Counted from the stretch's first letter, positions 43,129 to 53,985 are shown. The stretch: DNA of 64,000 nt from JAFGCY01 sp964609245 (GCA_964609245.1 CAZSSB010000006.1:1-64000); one strand, 5' to 3'. Numbers and translations are program-made. The notes: generated from the letters alone by a model not told the origin.

Positions 43129-44046
43129 GTGGAGCTTGTCGATCAGTTTCGCGGGTGCCTGGTGGGGCTCTGTGTCGGCGACGCGCTGGGGATGCCCGTT
43201 GAAGGCATGACTGCAGCGCAGATCCGTGGGCGCTATGGGCGCGTCATGGGCATGCTGCCCGACCGCCGGCGCGAGCTCAAGGCCGGCCAGACCACGGACG
43301 ACACCGCGATGATGCTCTGCATCCTGGAGAGCTACCTGGCGCTCAGCGACTTCGATCCCCACGACATCGCGGACCGCTTCCTGGCCTGGTACCGCGAGGG
43401 AGCGCTGGGCATCGGCCACCTGACGCGCGAGGCCTGCGAGAACCTGCTCTACGGCTACAACTTCGAGCGCGCCGGCCGCGACGCCTGGGAGACGTTTCCC
43501 GAAAGCATGCGGATGGGCAACGGCAGCCTGATGCGCGCCGCGCCGACCGGCCTCAGGCGCTACCACGACCACGTGCACCTCGTCGGCGAGTCGCGGGTGA
43601 TCAGCGGCATCACCCACTACGACGAGCGCTGCAAGCTGGCCTGCGTCTGTCTGAACCTGGCGATCGCGCACCTGCTGCTGGTCGGCGTCGACGGGCTGCT
43701 CGACGAGCTGCGCGAGTTCATCGAGCCGCGCAACACCGTACTGGCCTACGCGCTGCGGGCCGTGCCGTCGTTCACACCGCCGAAGCTGCCGACCAGCGGC
43801 TACGTGGTGGACACTCTGCAGGCCGCGCTGTGGGCGGCCCTGTACTGCGACGAGTACGAGGAAGGGCTGCTGCTGCTGGTCAACAACGGCGGCGACGCCG
43901 ATACCATCGCGGCGGTGGGCGGGGCGCTGCTGGGCGCGCGCTTCGGCGTCGAAGCCATCCCCGAGCAGTGGCGCTCCGCCGTGCTGGACACGCGCCGGGT
44001 CGACAAGGGTGCCCGCGAGCTCTACGAGCTGAGCCAGCGGGAGTAG
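43129..44046 (+). CDS. ADP-ribosylglycohydrolase family protein (second of two)
   Basis: The 305-residue protein opens RGCLVGLCVGDALGMPVEG. It has the metal block GQTTDDTAMMLCILES and the late NGGDADTIAAVGGALLGARFG. MRMGNGSLMRAAPTGL is the family's central GNGGxMR segment. It belongs to the DraG/ARH fold and would cleave an ADP-ribosyl bond; the target is unknown. It differs clearly from the member at 7832. The GTG start is behind a recognisable promoter. It converges on a glycosyltransferase gene, with 7 nt between their stops. Confidence 0.88.
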   Translation: MELVDQFRGCLVGLCVGDALGMPVEGMTAAQIRGRYGRVMGMLPDRRRELKAGQTTDDTAMMLCILESYLALSDFDPHDIADRFLAWYREGALGIGHLTREACENLLYGYNFERAGRDAWETFPESMRMGNGSLMRAAPTGLRRYHDHVHLVGESRVISGITHYDERCKLACVCLNLAIAHLLLVGVDGLLDELREFIEPRNTVLAYALRAVPSFTPPKLPTSGYVVDTLQAALWAALYCDEYEEGLLLLVNNGGDADTIAAVGGALLGARFGVEAIPEQWRSAVLDTRRVDKGARELYELSQRE

Positions 44047-44053
44047 TCCGCTC

Positions 44054-46231
44054 CTAGCTGCGCTGCTCGCGATGCGGGATACCCGTCAGCCGGCACCAGC
44101 TGAGCGTCAGCTCATTAAGCCATCCGCCGCTGCCCCGCAGCTGCCCCGACAGCTCGCCGAGCCACTTAGCATCGGGCACCATGCGGCCTGAGCGGCACCC
44201 GGCCCGCCAGCGCGCGATCTCCGCGGGATGCGTCAGCACCCATAGCCGCGCCCCCAGCCAGCCCAGCAGGTCGGGGGGGCTTAAGGCCAGCAGCGCGACC
44301 ACGTGGTAGAGGTCGATGAGCAGGTACAGCGGCGTGAGCTTCCACAGCACGCCCGCGGGATAGAAGCCCAGCATGTTCAGGCAGCGGTTGCACTCCTGCA
44401 GGAAGCGCAGGCGCACGCGGCCCAGCCGGCGCGCCGTGGAACTGGCCAGATGCACCGCCGCCGCTCGCGGCTCCTTGATGATGCGCTCGTCGCGGCCGCG
44501 CAGTCTGAGCCCCAGGCAGACGTCCTCGTGATAGGCGAAGTAGCGCTGGGGCAGCAGCTCCGGCAGCCAGCGCTCGGCCGCGCGGCGCTCGATCAGGCAC
44601 AGCCCGCCGCTGGGGTAGAAGCAGCCCGGCTGCTCGTAGGCGTCGCTGACCTGGTAGCCGAACAGCGAAACGCCGTGGTGGCGGTGCGACTCGGCCAGCG
44701 CCTCCAGCGTCGCCGGCGGCAGGCCGCCCACGTACTCCTCGCCGACGTCCAGCTCGGCGTCCAGGGCGGCGCGGGCGCTGCGCAGCGTCTCCTCGTCCCG
44801 GACGTCCACCAGCCGTCCGCTGACGGCCGCCGCGCCGTGGCGCCGGGCGCTGTAGACCAGGTTGCGGATGCAGTCGCGCTCGGGCTGCGCGTCGTTGTTG
44901 ATCAGTGCGATGTAGTCGCCGCGCGCCAGGCTGGCCCCCCAGTTGACGCCGCCGCTGAAGCCCTGGTTGCGCTCAAGCCGCAGGACGCGGACGCTCGGGT
45001 GCGTGATCGCCAGCAGCTCGGCCTCGTCCACTTCGCTGCCGTTGTCCACCACGATCACCTCCAGCTCCGGGTAGCTCTGGGCTTCGAGCGCCTTCAGGCA
45101 GCGCTTGGTCAGCTCCAGCCCGTTGCAGGTCAGCACCACTGCGCTGACCAGCGGGAACAGCTCGTCGGCCCCGCGCCGGGCGTCGGCGGCCAGCATTTCC
45201 TCGCGCACGGCGGCTTCGGCGTCCGTTTCCAGCAGCCCGCGCTCAGGCGCGGGCGGCTCGGCCCGGGGTGGCGGCTGGCTGCCGCGTGCGACGAACCAGC
45301 GGGCCACCTCGCGCGGCTGCACGCGGCGGCGCCAGCCCAGCTGCCCGCGCCAGCACCAGGCTCGCGGCAGGCCCGCCAGCAGCAACAGGTACGCCGGCCA
45401 CAGCCAGGGCCTCAGCAGCGTTATCAGCAGGTGCCAGCCCTCGTAGAGCGCCAGCGGGCCCAGGTCCGCCAGCTGGCAGCCGAGGGTGTCGCATTTGGCC
45501 AGCATCAGGTAGCGGTTTTTCTCGGCCCGCAGCCGGATCAGCCAGCTGGCTCGTCCGCCGCTGCCGTGTCCGCGGTGCTGGGCCACGGCGCGGGGCTCGT
45601 AGTAGGCCCGCCAGCCGGCCAGCTGGACCCGCCAGTCGAGGTCGACGTCCTCGAAGTAGGCGAAGAACGCCTCGTCGAAGACCTGGCCCCCCCAGGCCAC
45701 CTGCTCCAGCATCTCGCGCCGGTAGACGACCGCCGCCGCGCTGCCACCGAACACGAAGCCGCCGCGGTCGTACTGCCCCTGATCCCGCTCGCCGCGCCCG
45801 CGATGCGCCGGCGTACGGTCGCGGTGCATCAGGTGGCCCGCGGAATCGATGACGCCCGAGCCGTCGTCGCGCAGGATCTTGGGCACCACCGTGCCGATTT
45901 CGAGATTGGCCAGCATCGGTCTGAGTGCCGCTTCCACAAAGCCCGAGTCAAGGCAGGCGTCGCAGTTGAGCAGCACCACGAAGTCGCCGGTGCACTCGCG
46001 GATGCCCTGATTGTTGGCGGCGGCGAAGCCCAGGTTGCGGTGGTTTCTGATCAGCCGCGCCTCGCAGCCCGCCAGCAGCGCCGGGTCGAAGTCCGGGCTG
46101 CCGTTGTCCACGACGATGATCTCGGGCAGGCCGTAGCTCTGGGCGGCGATGCTCTCAAGCGCGCGCGGCAAGAGCTCCTCCGTGTGCCAGTTCACCAGCA
46201 CGTAGCTGACCAGGGGTACGCCTTGGGCCAC
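44054..46231 (-). CDS. Two-domain glycosyltransferase (tandem GT2)
   Basis: The 725-residue protein holds two GT-A domains. The first starts YVLVNWHTEELLPRAL, with IIVVDNGSPD and the FVVLLNCDACL metal site. The second (from about residue 370) starts SAVVLTCNGLELTKRCL, with VIVVDNGSEVDE and DYIALINNDAQPE. A hydrophobic stretch (LYEGWHLLITLLRPW) lies between them and another near 640-660. Both domains resemble rhamnosyltransferase-type GT2 enzymes, so it may add two residues in turn to a surface glycan. GTG 46231 is 6 nt after TATAAT; an ATG at 46300 lies upstream of the promoter and is rejected. Confidence 0.85.
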   Translation of the reverse strand: MAQGVPLVSYVLVNWHTEELLPRALESIAAQSYGLPEIIVVDNGSPDFDPALLAGCEARLIRNHRNLGFAAANNQGIRECTGDFVVLLNCDACLDSGFVEAALRPMLANLEIGTVVPKILRDDGSGVIDSAGHLMHRDRTPAHRGRGERDQGQYDRGGFVFGGSAAAVVYRREMLEQVAWGGQVFDEAFFAYFEDVDLDWRVQLAGWRAYYEPRAVAQHRGHGSGGRASWLIRLRAEKNRYLMLAKCDTLGCQLADLGPLALYEGWHLLITLLRPWLWPAYLLLLAGLPRAWCWRGQLGWRRRVQPREVARWFVARGSQPPPRAEPPAPERGLLETDAEAAVREEMLAADARRGADELFPLVSAVVLTCNGLELTKRCLKALEAQSYPELEVIVVDNGSEVDEAELLAITHPSVRVLRLERNQGFSGGVNWGASLARGDYIALINNDAQPERDCIRNLVYSARRHGAAAVSGRLVDVRDEETLRSARAALDAELDVGEEYVGGLPPATLEALAESHRHHGVSLFGYQVSDAYEQPGCFYPSGGLCLIERRAAERWLPELLPQRYFAYHEDVCLGLRLRGRDERIIKEPRAAAVHLASSTARRLGRVRLRFLQECNRCLNMLGFYPAGVLWKLTPLYLLIDLYHVVALLALSPPDLLGWLGARLWVLTHPAEIARWRAGCRSGRMVPDAKWLGELSGQLRGSGGWLNELTLSWCRLTGIPHREQRS

Positions 46232-46237
46232 GCGTGC

Positions 46238-46243
46238 ATTATA
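46238..46243 (-). promoter_or_regulatory. TATAAT -10 box, leaderless-type promoter (minus strand)
   Basis: A perfect TATAAT (46243 to 46238) is followed by 6 nt and the GTG at 46231. Confidence 0.6.
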
Positions 46244-46353
46244 CGGGGGTGCCGCCGCGCCGCCCGGACCCGTCCGCCGGAATAGCCCGCCGGTATTCAA
46301 ACATTAGGCCCGGATCGCCCGTCCAGACCACTAACCTGATGGAGGTGGGAGTT

Positions 46354-47553
46354 ATGAGACTGAGGGTCGTACTGATTCCACTGCTGGCCCTGATGCTCGT
46401 CGCGACGGCGTTCGCCGACGAAGGCGGCATCGAGAAGCAGCAGCAGGTGATCGTGACAACACCCGAGGCCGCGGCCGCGACGGATGCCTACGCGACGGTG
46501 CTGGACATGCAGCACGGCCAGCTCATGGTCGGCGAGGTCTACGACCAGGCGCGGCAGCAGCTCAGCGACCTGATCGACAAGCTGGTCCAGTCCGGCGAAC
46601 TGACCGAGACCGGAGCGGACAAGCTGCGCGAGGCACTGGCCGGTTTGACCGGGCCCCACGCGTCCGCCACATGGAAGACCAGCGAAAGCCCCGGCAAGGT
46701 GGCGATGAAGGTCATCGTCAAAGGCGTTGACGAGGATGATGGTCACAAGGTCATCACGGTGGTGCCCGAGGGCGACGTGGAGGTCAGGGCCCACAAGCTG
46801 ATGATCACGAAGGACGACGACGGCAACGTCACCATCGACGGCGAGGGCTTCAGCGAGGAACAGCTGGCGGAGATTCGCGAGCAGTTGGAGGAGCAGTCGG
46901 CCTACGATCTCAGGCTGTTCGACTTCCACGGCCCGTTTGGCGTCGGGGAGTATGACAGCAACTACGAGCCGCTGGCGAGGATGCACACAGAGCAGATGCT
47001 CGAACTGGAAGACCTCGCGGAGCTCGAGGAGTTTGAGGGCCTTGAAGGTCTGGAGGGTCTGGAGGGCCTGAAGGAGCTCCAGTTTCTCGGTGAGCTTGAC
47101 GAGCTTGAGGAGCTTCAGCAGCTCGAAGGGCTGGAAGGGCTCGAAGCTTTCGAGGGACTCGCTGAACTGGAAGGCCTGCAGATCCTCGGTGAGCTGGGCG
47201 AACTCCGGGAACTGGAGGAGCTTGAGGGTCTGGAAGGTCTTCAGGAGCTGCAGTTTCTCGGCGAGCTTGGCGAGCTTGAGGAACTTCAGCAGCTTGAGGG
47301 ACTGGAAGCCCTGGCGGAGCTTGAGCTGCTTGAGGAGCTGCCCGATCTCCAGGCCATCGAGCTGGATCAGCTCTACGAGATGCACGAGTCAGACGTCGAC
47401 GAACTGCTTGGTCTGAAGGGCTACGAGGCGGCCGTCGAGGACTGGGCAGCGGACTTCGAGGCCGACCTTGAAGCCGAGATCGAGGAAGTCCTCACGCAGG
47501 TCGAGGAGCTGCTCAGGGAATTCGCGGAGCGGCACGCAAACGACGCAAGCTAA
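46354..47553 (+). CDS. Exported protein with a strict three-residue Leu/Glu repeat
   Basis: The 399-residue protein has a signal peptide (VVLIPLLALMLVATAFA, cleavage about 21). A soluble domain (about 25-205) contains two charged strands such as MKVIVKGVDEDDGHKVITVV. From residue 219 to 335 every third residue is Leu, Phe or Ile for 39 consecutive triplets, mostly EGL, GEL or EEL. Within it QFLGEL recurs. The acidic helical tail ends HANDAS. I know no family with this period. The gene has GGAGGTGGG before the ATG and a terminator after it. It is translated through the repeat in one uninterrupted frame. Confidence 0.75.
   Translation: MRLRVVLIPLLALMLVATAFADEGGIEKQQQVIVTTPEAAAATDAYATVLDMQHGQLMVGEVYDQARQQLSDLIDKLVQSGELTETGADKLREALAGLTGPHASATWKTSESPGKVAMKVIVKGVDEDDGHKVITVVPEGDVEVRAHKLMITKDDDGNVTIDGEGFSEEQLAEIREQLEEQSAYDLRLFDFHGPFGVGEYDSNYEPLARMHTEQMLELEDLAELEEFEGLEGLEGLEGLKELQFLGELDELEELQQLEGLEGLEAFEGLAELEGLQILGELGELRELEELEGLEGLQELQFLGELGELEELQQLEGLEALAELELLEELPDLQAIELDQLYEMHESDVDELLGLKGYEAAVEDWAADFEADLEAEIEEVLTQVEELLREFAERHANDAS
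47008..47358 (+). repeat. Coding 9-bp period repeat (39 units)
   Basis: Thirty-nine consecutive codon triplets encode xxL-type units. Synonymous codons vary between units, which suggests selection on the protein pattern and not recent DNA slippage. Confidence 0.75.
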
Positions 47554-47584
47554 GGACCTCTATCCTCTCATAGCCAGAAGCAGG

Positions 47585-47605
47585 GCCCGGCAACCGCCGG
47601 GCTTT
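47585..47605 (+). terminator. Hairpin terminator between convergent genes
   Basis: GCCCGGC, a loop AACC and GCCGGGC are followed by TTTG. It lies 31 nt after the stop of the repeat-protein gene and just before the lepA stop on the other strand, so it may serve both. Confidence 0.65.
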
Positions 47606-47612
47606 GTCTTGG

Positions 47613-49442
<1,830 letters not shown>

Positions 49443-49498
49443 GGACGCTGCGATGATAGCAGAGCGCCGGTCGCTCTACACCTGCTGCCGGCCCGCGG

Positions 49499-49504
49499 TA
49501 GACT
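49499..49504 (+). promoter_or_regulatory. TAGACT -10-like box
   Basis: TAGACT precedes the ATG of the 38-residue reading frame at 49513 by 8 nt. Confidence 0.35.
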
Positions 49505-49512
49505 GTGGGCGT

Positions 49513-49629
49513 ATGGCAATCAGGCTTCTGCTGTGGGTGCTGTTCTTCGTGCTGCTGCTTCTTGCGGTGTTTCTGGCGTGGGCCTTCTTCGGACCGGGAT
49601 TCAATCCCGTCAACGTCATCGTTGAGTAA
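49513..49629 (+). CDS. Small single-TM protein (38 residues)
   Basis: MAIRLLLWVLFFVLLLL opens an almost wholly hydrophobic helix, which is followed by FFGPGFNPVN and an acidic end. It would be a membrane microprotein with a short outside tail. The start codon follows a -10-like TAGACT by 8 nt, the same layout as larger genes in the window. The gene is divergent from lepA. No family is known to me. It could also be chance, since such short frames occur in GC-rich DNA. Confidence 0.45.
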   Translation: MAIRLLLWVLFFVLLLLAVFLAWAFFGPGFNPVNVIVE

Positions 49630-49813
49630 CACGCCCCTTCTCCCACATTGGTGGCCTCCCTGCCGCGCGGCCGGCGCACCTTCGGCACGAGCAACAACGA
49701 CTTGGAGCTGTTATCATCTACACGTGTTTGAGCAGCAGTGTATCCGTTTGTCCCAATACATCTCATTGCTGCTCTCATTTCGTTTCAGCATCCAACGGGA
49801 GGTTGGGACAGAG

Positions 49814-51298
49814 ATGTGCAAGGACCGGCGCGGCACGGTGGAAGATTCTCAGTCCAACGGGGTGATGGGGGCGGTCCTTTTGCTGCTGCTGGCATTGCTC
49901 GCCAGTGGATGCGGGAGTCGCACAAGCCCGCTTGAATCCCCACGGCAGTCGACCGGGTTTATGCCGCCGGAGGTGGTCAACGTCCTGGGCGCGGGGCTGG
50001 ACCTCAAGGCGGAGGACCTCGACGGCGACGGCAAGGCCGACCTGCTGATCCCGTTCCTGGCCTCCAGCCTGGCGCTGGTATACAACGACTCGACGCCGGG
50101 GGCGCCCGCGTTCTCCACCACGCTGTTCGCGGCCGGGCCCTCGCGGGTGATCACCGCCTGCAGCGGCGACATCGACTCCGACGGCTATCCGGAGCTGGCG
50201 GTGCTGCGCGAGGACGACGAGGACGACGGGCTGTACATCACGCCGGTGGACGTCTACCGCAACCTGGACGGCGCCAGCTACGAGCTGCTGCACGAGTTCG
50301 AGATCTGGCAAGGCGCCGAGGACATGGCCTTCGATCTGGTCAATGACGACGACGACGTGCCGGACCTGCTGCTGACCTCGGCGCTCTATGACGGCCAGGC
50401 CGCCATTTACTTCGAGTCGATCACCGAGCCATATGACGATGGACGTGCTCAGAAAGTAGGAGGCTACGGTGTCCAGGAGGAGTACATTGAGTTCACGCAA
50501 ATGGTGCTCCACGACGTCGACCACAATGGCTACCTGGACGTGCTGGAAGTCAACACCGGCGACAAGCCTGGCCTGAAGTTGGCCATGCACATGCCCGTCA
50601 CCAGCGCCCCAGCCGTGATCTTCGATCCCTGGCAGGGCTGGATCATACGTCCAGCCGACTACTTCGATCCGACGCTGTGCACGAATTACAGGGGATCGGA
50701 ACTGGTGCTGGACGAGCCCGGCGCCATTCCGCTGCGCGTGGCCTGCGGCGACCTCAACGAGGACGGCCTCGACGACGTGGCGCTGCTGGTGCAGCACCCC
50801 TCCGGCCAGTATTTCGACTACGCCATGAAGCTGACCCAGATCAGCCAGCTCGCCACGTTCCCCTCGCACGTCGTGTACATCTATTGCTCCTCCCTGAGCG
50901 GGCCGGAAGGCTTCGAGTCGAGCCCGACAATGGACCGCCGGCTGAACCTGGCCTGGGCCGGGGGGCTGTACTTCCCCGGCTGGGTGACGGACATCAGGGT
51001 GGCGGACGTCAACTACGACGACCATCTGGACGTGATCCTTTGCTCCGAGGGCCCGCTGCACTACGGCGGCATCTCCTACCTGGCGTACTTCCCCGGCAAA
51101 GGCGACTTCGACTTCGATCCGCCGCTGGCCTTCCCGACCGGCGGCCCGCCCCTCAGACTGGCGGTCGCCGACTTCGACGCCGACAGCTACCTCGACGCCG
51201 CGGTGCTGCTGCCGTGGACCAATGAACTGGAAGTGCGGCTCAACGACGGTGGCTCGGGCCTCGGCGAGGAAGGCATCATCATCCCGTTTATGGAGTAG
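49814..51298 (+). CDS. Lipoprotein with FG-GAP/VCBS-type repeats
   Basis: The 494-residue protein has a lipoprotein signal (GAVLLLLLALLASGC, Cys33). The mature part is a beta-propeller-like series of repeats with calcium-type loops: LKAEDLDGDGKADLLI, CSGDIDSDGYPELAVL, LHDVDHNGYLDVLEV, CGDLNEDGLDDVALL and VADFDADSYLDAAVL. These match the FG-GAP/VCBS family, which occurs in integrins and bacterial surface proteins and often binds other proteins. The start may be ATG 49814 or the later in-frame ATG 49865, directly before the signal core. No neighbour suggests a partner. Confidence 0.82.
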   Translation: MCKDRRGTVEDSQSNGVMGAVLLLLLALLASGCGSRTSPLESPRQSTGFMPPEVVNVLGAGLDLKAEDLDGDGKADLLIPFLASSLALVYNDSTPGAPAFSTTLFAAGPSRVITACSGDIDSDGYPELAVLREDDEDDGLYITPVDVYRNLDGASYELLHEFEIWQGAEDMAFDLVNDDDDVPDLLLTSALYDGQAAIYFESITEPYDDGRAQKVGGYGVQEEYIEFTQMVLHDVDHNGYLDVLEVNTGDKPGLKLAMHMPVTSAPAVIFDPWQGWIIRPADYFDPTLCTNYRGSELVLDEPGAIPLRVACGDLNEDGLDDVALLVQHPSGQYFDYAMKLTQISQLATFPSHVVYIYCSSLSGPEGFESSPTMDRRLNLAWAGGLYFPGWVTDIRVADVNYDDHLDVILCSEGPLHYGGISYLAYFPGKGDFDFDPPLAFPTGGPPLRLAVADFDADSYLDAAVLLPWTNELEVRLNDGGSGLGEEGIIIPFME

Positions 51299-51433
51299 AA
51301 ACGGACAATCTGCCCCGCGGACACAGTCCCCGCCGCCGCACAGGTACACTAGCCTCCCCCCCGCTGTGGTAAGATTATCGTTCCACCAGGCATGGCGCGG
51401 CAATGGACTGCGCCGGGACATGGAGGGGCAAGT

Positions 51434-51997
51434 TTGGAAGTCATCATCAAGGGCAAGAACACCGACGTTTCCGCCGATCTGGAGGCCTATGCCGAGCGCA
51501 AGCTTTCAAAGCTGACCAAGCTGTCAGACCGGCTGCAGTCGGCCACCGTCAATTTCACCAAGAATGCCAGCAAGAAGCGCGACAAGTCGTTTCGCGTCGA
51601 GGTCGTCGTGCACGCGCCGGGCCAGGTGCTCAGGAGCGAGGAGGACGAGTCCAGCTTCTTCGTCGCGATCGACGCGGTGGCAGACAAGCTGCGCCGCCAG
51701 CTGAAGAAGCTGAAGTCCAAGCGCGTGGACAAGCCTCGGGAGAAGGCCAGCAAGGCGGAAGCCGCCCGCAAGCGGACGCGGCCGGCCCCGCTGCTCGAGC
51801 CCTCGGATCCCACGCCGATCGTCTACGTCGAGCGCTTTCCGGTCAAGCCGATCAGCACCGCCGAGGCGATCATGCAGCTGGAGGCCACCGGTGGCGAGCT
51901 GCTGCTGTTCGTCAACGACCAGTCGGTGGTCAACTGCGTGCGCAAGCGGGCGGACGGAGGCTTCTCGCTGCTGGTCCCGGAGGACGAGGTTTCCTAG
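51434..51997 (+). CDS. hpf: Ribosome hibernation promoting factor, long form
   Basis: The 187-residue protein stabilises idle ribosomes by dimerising 70S particles. The N-terminal S30AE domain starts LEVIIKGKNTDVSADL, then EAYAERKLSKLTKLS and SFRVEVVVHAPGQVLR. A basic linker follows. The C-terminal dimerisation domain reads IVYVERFPVKPISTAEAI, LLLFVNDQS and GGFSLLVPED. The start is taken as TTG 51434 because GGAGG lies eight bases before it and the domain begins at that residue. An in-frame ATG at 51392 would add 14 residues without family similarity. Confidence 0.92.
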   Translation: MEVIIKGKNTDVSADLEAYAERKLSKLTKLSDRLQSATVNFTKNASKKRDKSFRVEVVVHAPGQVLRSEEDESSFFVAIDAVADKLRRQLKKLKSKRVDKPREKASKAEAARKRTRPAPLLEPSDPTPIVYVERFPVKPISTAEAIMQLEATGGELLLFVNDQSVVNCVRKRADGGFSLLVPEDEVS

Positions 51998-52066
51998 CCT
52001 GGCGGGCCCGCCGATTCGGGCGGACCGCGCAGCTGCTGACTAACTCAGTCGCTCAAGGAGTGCATG

Positions 52067-53221
52067 ATGGATACTGACCACACCTGCCCCAAGTGCGGCG
52101 CCGTGAACCGCGCGGGCGCCAGATTCTGTGACCAGTGCGGCGCGGCCCTGACCGCCGCGGACAGCCCGGCGCAGCCGGATGAGACACCGGCGGCCGCGCC
52201 AGGCGCGCGCACCAACTGGACCGCCATCGTGCTGGTGGTGGTGATCATCGCGGTGGCGGGCTGGCTGCTGTTCGGGCCCAAGGGCAATGGCGGGCCGTCC
52301 GGCACAACCGCCGGCGGCGGGGCGATGGACAATCCCCACGGCACGATGACCAATCCGCATGGCGGGACGAGCACGGATAACCCCCATGGCAGCACGCCCG
52401 GCATGGAGGATGTAACGGCTACGATCGCCGACTCCAAGGCCAACCTGGAAGAGGATCCGCTGGACGTTGAGTCGCTGCTGAACCTCTACCAGAGCTACGG
52501 CATGATCGGCCGCGGCGCCCAACTCAGGCCCTACGTCGATGCCGCGATGGACGCGCTGGATGAACGGGCCGATGAACTGGGCGACGAGGCCGGCGACACC
52601 GCGATGCAGATCGCGATGGCGGCGCTGGTGCTGGGCGGCGACGCCGACGCGGGCCAGGTCGCACTGCTGAAGGTCCGCGAGCTGGCGCCGGACAACATCC
52701 TGGCGCTCAAGATGCTGGGCGACGTCAGCTTCAACCGCAGCGAACACGCCGAGGCGATCGACTGGTACACCCAGTACCTGGAGACCGCGACGGCGGAGGA
52801 TCAGGGCCAGGACTACTGGCACGCGCGCATCGACCGCGCCACCATGTACCTGCGTCTCGGCGAGGAAACCGGTGACGACGGTCTGACCGACGAGGCCGTG
52901 GCCGAGCTGACCGAGGTCACGGAGCTGCAGCCCGAGAGCTTCAACGCCTGGTTCAACCTGGGCAACGCGATCCTCAAGGCCGGCGACGAGGCCGAGGCCG
53001 AGCGCATCTGGGAAGACTGCCTGGCGCTGGCCGCCACTGCCGAGGAGACCTGGAACGTCGAGGCGGCGCTGGCCGAACTGCGTGGCGAGGAAGCCCCGCC
53101 GCGGCCGATGCCCGACAGCGACATGGGCACGGGCATGGGCGGCATGGGGATGGGCAATCCCCACGGCTCGATGGGCAACCCACACGGCGGGATGAGCGGT
53201 GAGCCCGAAGGCGACGCTTAG
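52067..53221 (+). CDS. Zinc-ribbon, single-TM, TPR protein with NPHG motifs
   Basis: The 384-residue protein has a double-zinc-ribbon start (CPKCGAVN, then FCDQCGAAL; CX2CX10CX2C). One TM follows (about 50-69), then a linker with three NPHG motifs. A TPR-type helical region (about 110-335) includes ALKMLGDVSFNRSEHAEAI and FNAWFNLGNAILKAGDEAEA. The Met/Gly-rich tail has two more NPHG motifs. TPRs bind partner proteins, here outside the membrane. The two NPHG clusters could bind metal through His. ATG 52067 has AAGGAG six bases upstream; ATG 52064 is also possible. Confidence 0.72.
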   Translation: MDTDHTCPKCGAVNRAGARFCDQCGAALTAADSPAQPDETPAAAPGARTNWTAIVLVVVIIAVAGWLLFGPKGNGGPSGTTAGGGAMDNPHGTMTNPHGGTSTDNPHGSTPGMEDVTATIADSKANLEEDPLDVESLLNLYQSYGMIGRGAQLRPYVDAAMDALDERADELGDEAGDTAMQIAMAALVLGGDADAGQVALLKVRELAPDNILALKMLGDVSFNRSEHAEAIDWYTQYLETATAEDQGQDYWHARIDRATMYLRLGEETGDDGLTDEAVAELTEVTELQPESFNAWFNLGNAILKAGDEAEAERIWEDCLALAATAEETWNVEAALAELRGEEAPPRPMPDSDMGTGMGGMGMGNPHGSMGNPHGGMSGEPEGDA

Positions 53222-53241
53222 CAGACCCCGCACCACGGTGC

Positions 53242-53247
53242 GATAAT
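53242..53247 (+). promoter_or_regulatory. GATAAT -10-like box of kdsB
   Basis: GATAAT is followed by 6 nt and the ATG at 53254. Confidence 0.5.
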
Positions 53248-53253
53248 GGGCCG

Positions 53254-53985
53254 ATGAACGTCCTGGGAGTGATTCCGGCGCGCTATGCTTCCACGCGCTT
53301 TCCGGGCAAGGCGCTGGCGCCGATCGCCGGCCGGCCGATGATTGAGCACGTCTGGCAGCGCGTCTGCCAGAGCCAGCGGCTCAGCCGCGTCGTCGTAGCC
53401 ACCGATGATCAGCGCATCGCGGACTGCGTGACCGGCTTCGGCGGCGAGCCGCTGCTGACCAGCCCCGAGCATCCCAGCGGGACGGACCGGCTGGGCGAGG
53501 TCGCGGCACGGCTGCCGGCGGACTACTACGTCAACACCCAGGGCGACGAGCCGCTGATCTCGCCGGCGGCGATCGACGCGCTGGTGGATCAGGTGCTCAG
53601 CGAGCAGGCGGCAATGGGCACGCTCGTGCGGCGCCTCAGCCTGCCGGGCGACGAGGCGGTGCTGGCCGATCCGAACGTGGTCAAGGCGGTGCGCGGCGAC
53701 GACGGCTACGCGCTCTACTTCTCGCGGGCGGCAGTGCCCTACCCCCGCCGGCCGGAGGAGGCGCGCCACTACAAGCACATCGGCATCTACATGTACTCCC
53801 ACGCCGCGCTGCTGAGGCTGTGCGCAGCGTCCCCGACCAGCGTCGAGCGCGCCGAGAGCCTGGAGCAGCTTCGGGCGCTGGAACTGGGTCTGCGCATCCT
53901 GGCCGTGGAGACGGACTACGACCCGATCGGCGTGGACGTGCCTGAAGACGCCGCCGCCGTGGAGACCCGGCTGGCAGGCGGCTAG
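53254..53985 (+). CDS. kdsB: 3-deoxy-manno-octulosonate cytidylyltransferase
   Basis: The 243-residue enzyme activates Kdo as CMP-Kdo for the lipopolysaccharide core. Landmarks are VIPARYASTRFPGKAL (nucleotide loop), VVVATDDQRIADC, TSPEHPSGTDRLGE, VNTQGDEPLI and YFSRAAVPYPR. KHIGIYMYSHAALL and RAESLEQLRALELG follow. Family length is 240-255. The ATG is six bases after GATAAT. It is followed closely by a gene with its own -10 box. With lpxB it shows that a Kdo-containing outer membrane is made. Confidence 0.96.
   Translation: MNVLGVIPARYASTRFPGKALAPIAGRPMIEHVWQRVCQSQRLSRVVVATDDQRIADCVTGFGGEPLLTSPEHPSGTDRLGEVAARLPADYYVNTQGDEPLISPAAIDALVDQVLSEQAAMGTLVRRLSLPGDEAVLADPNVVKAVRGDDGYALYFSRAAVPYPRRPEEARHYKHIGIYMYSHAALLRLCAASPTSVERAESLEQLRALELGLRILAVETDYDPIGVDVPEDAAAVETRLAGG

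Noticed and set aside
46232..46300. N-terminal extension of the two-domain glycosyltransferase to ATG 46300
   Set aside because: The extension spans the TATAAT at 46243-46238, and the extra residues are Gly/Pro-rich without similarity. GTG 46231 fits the local promoter rule.
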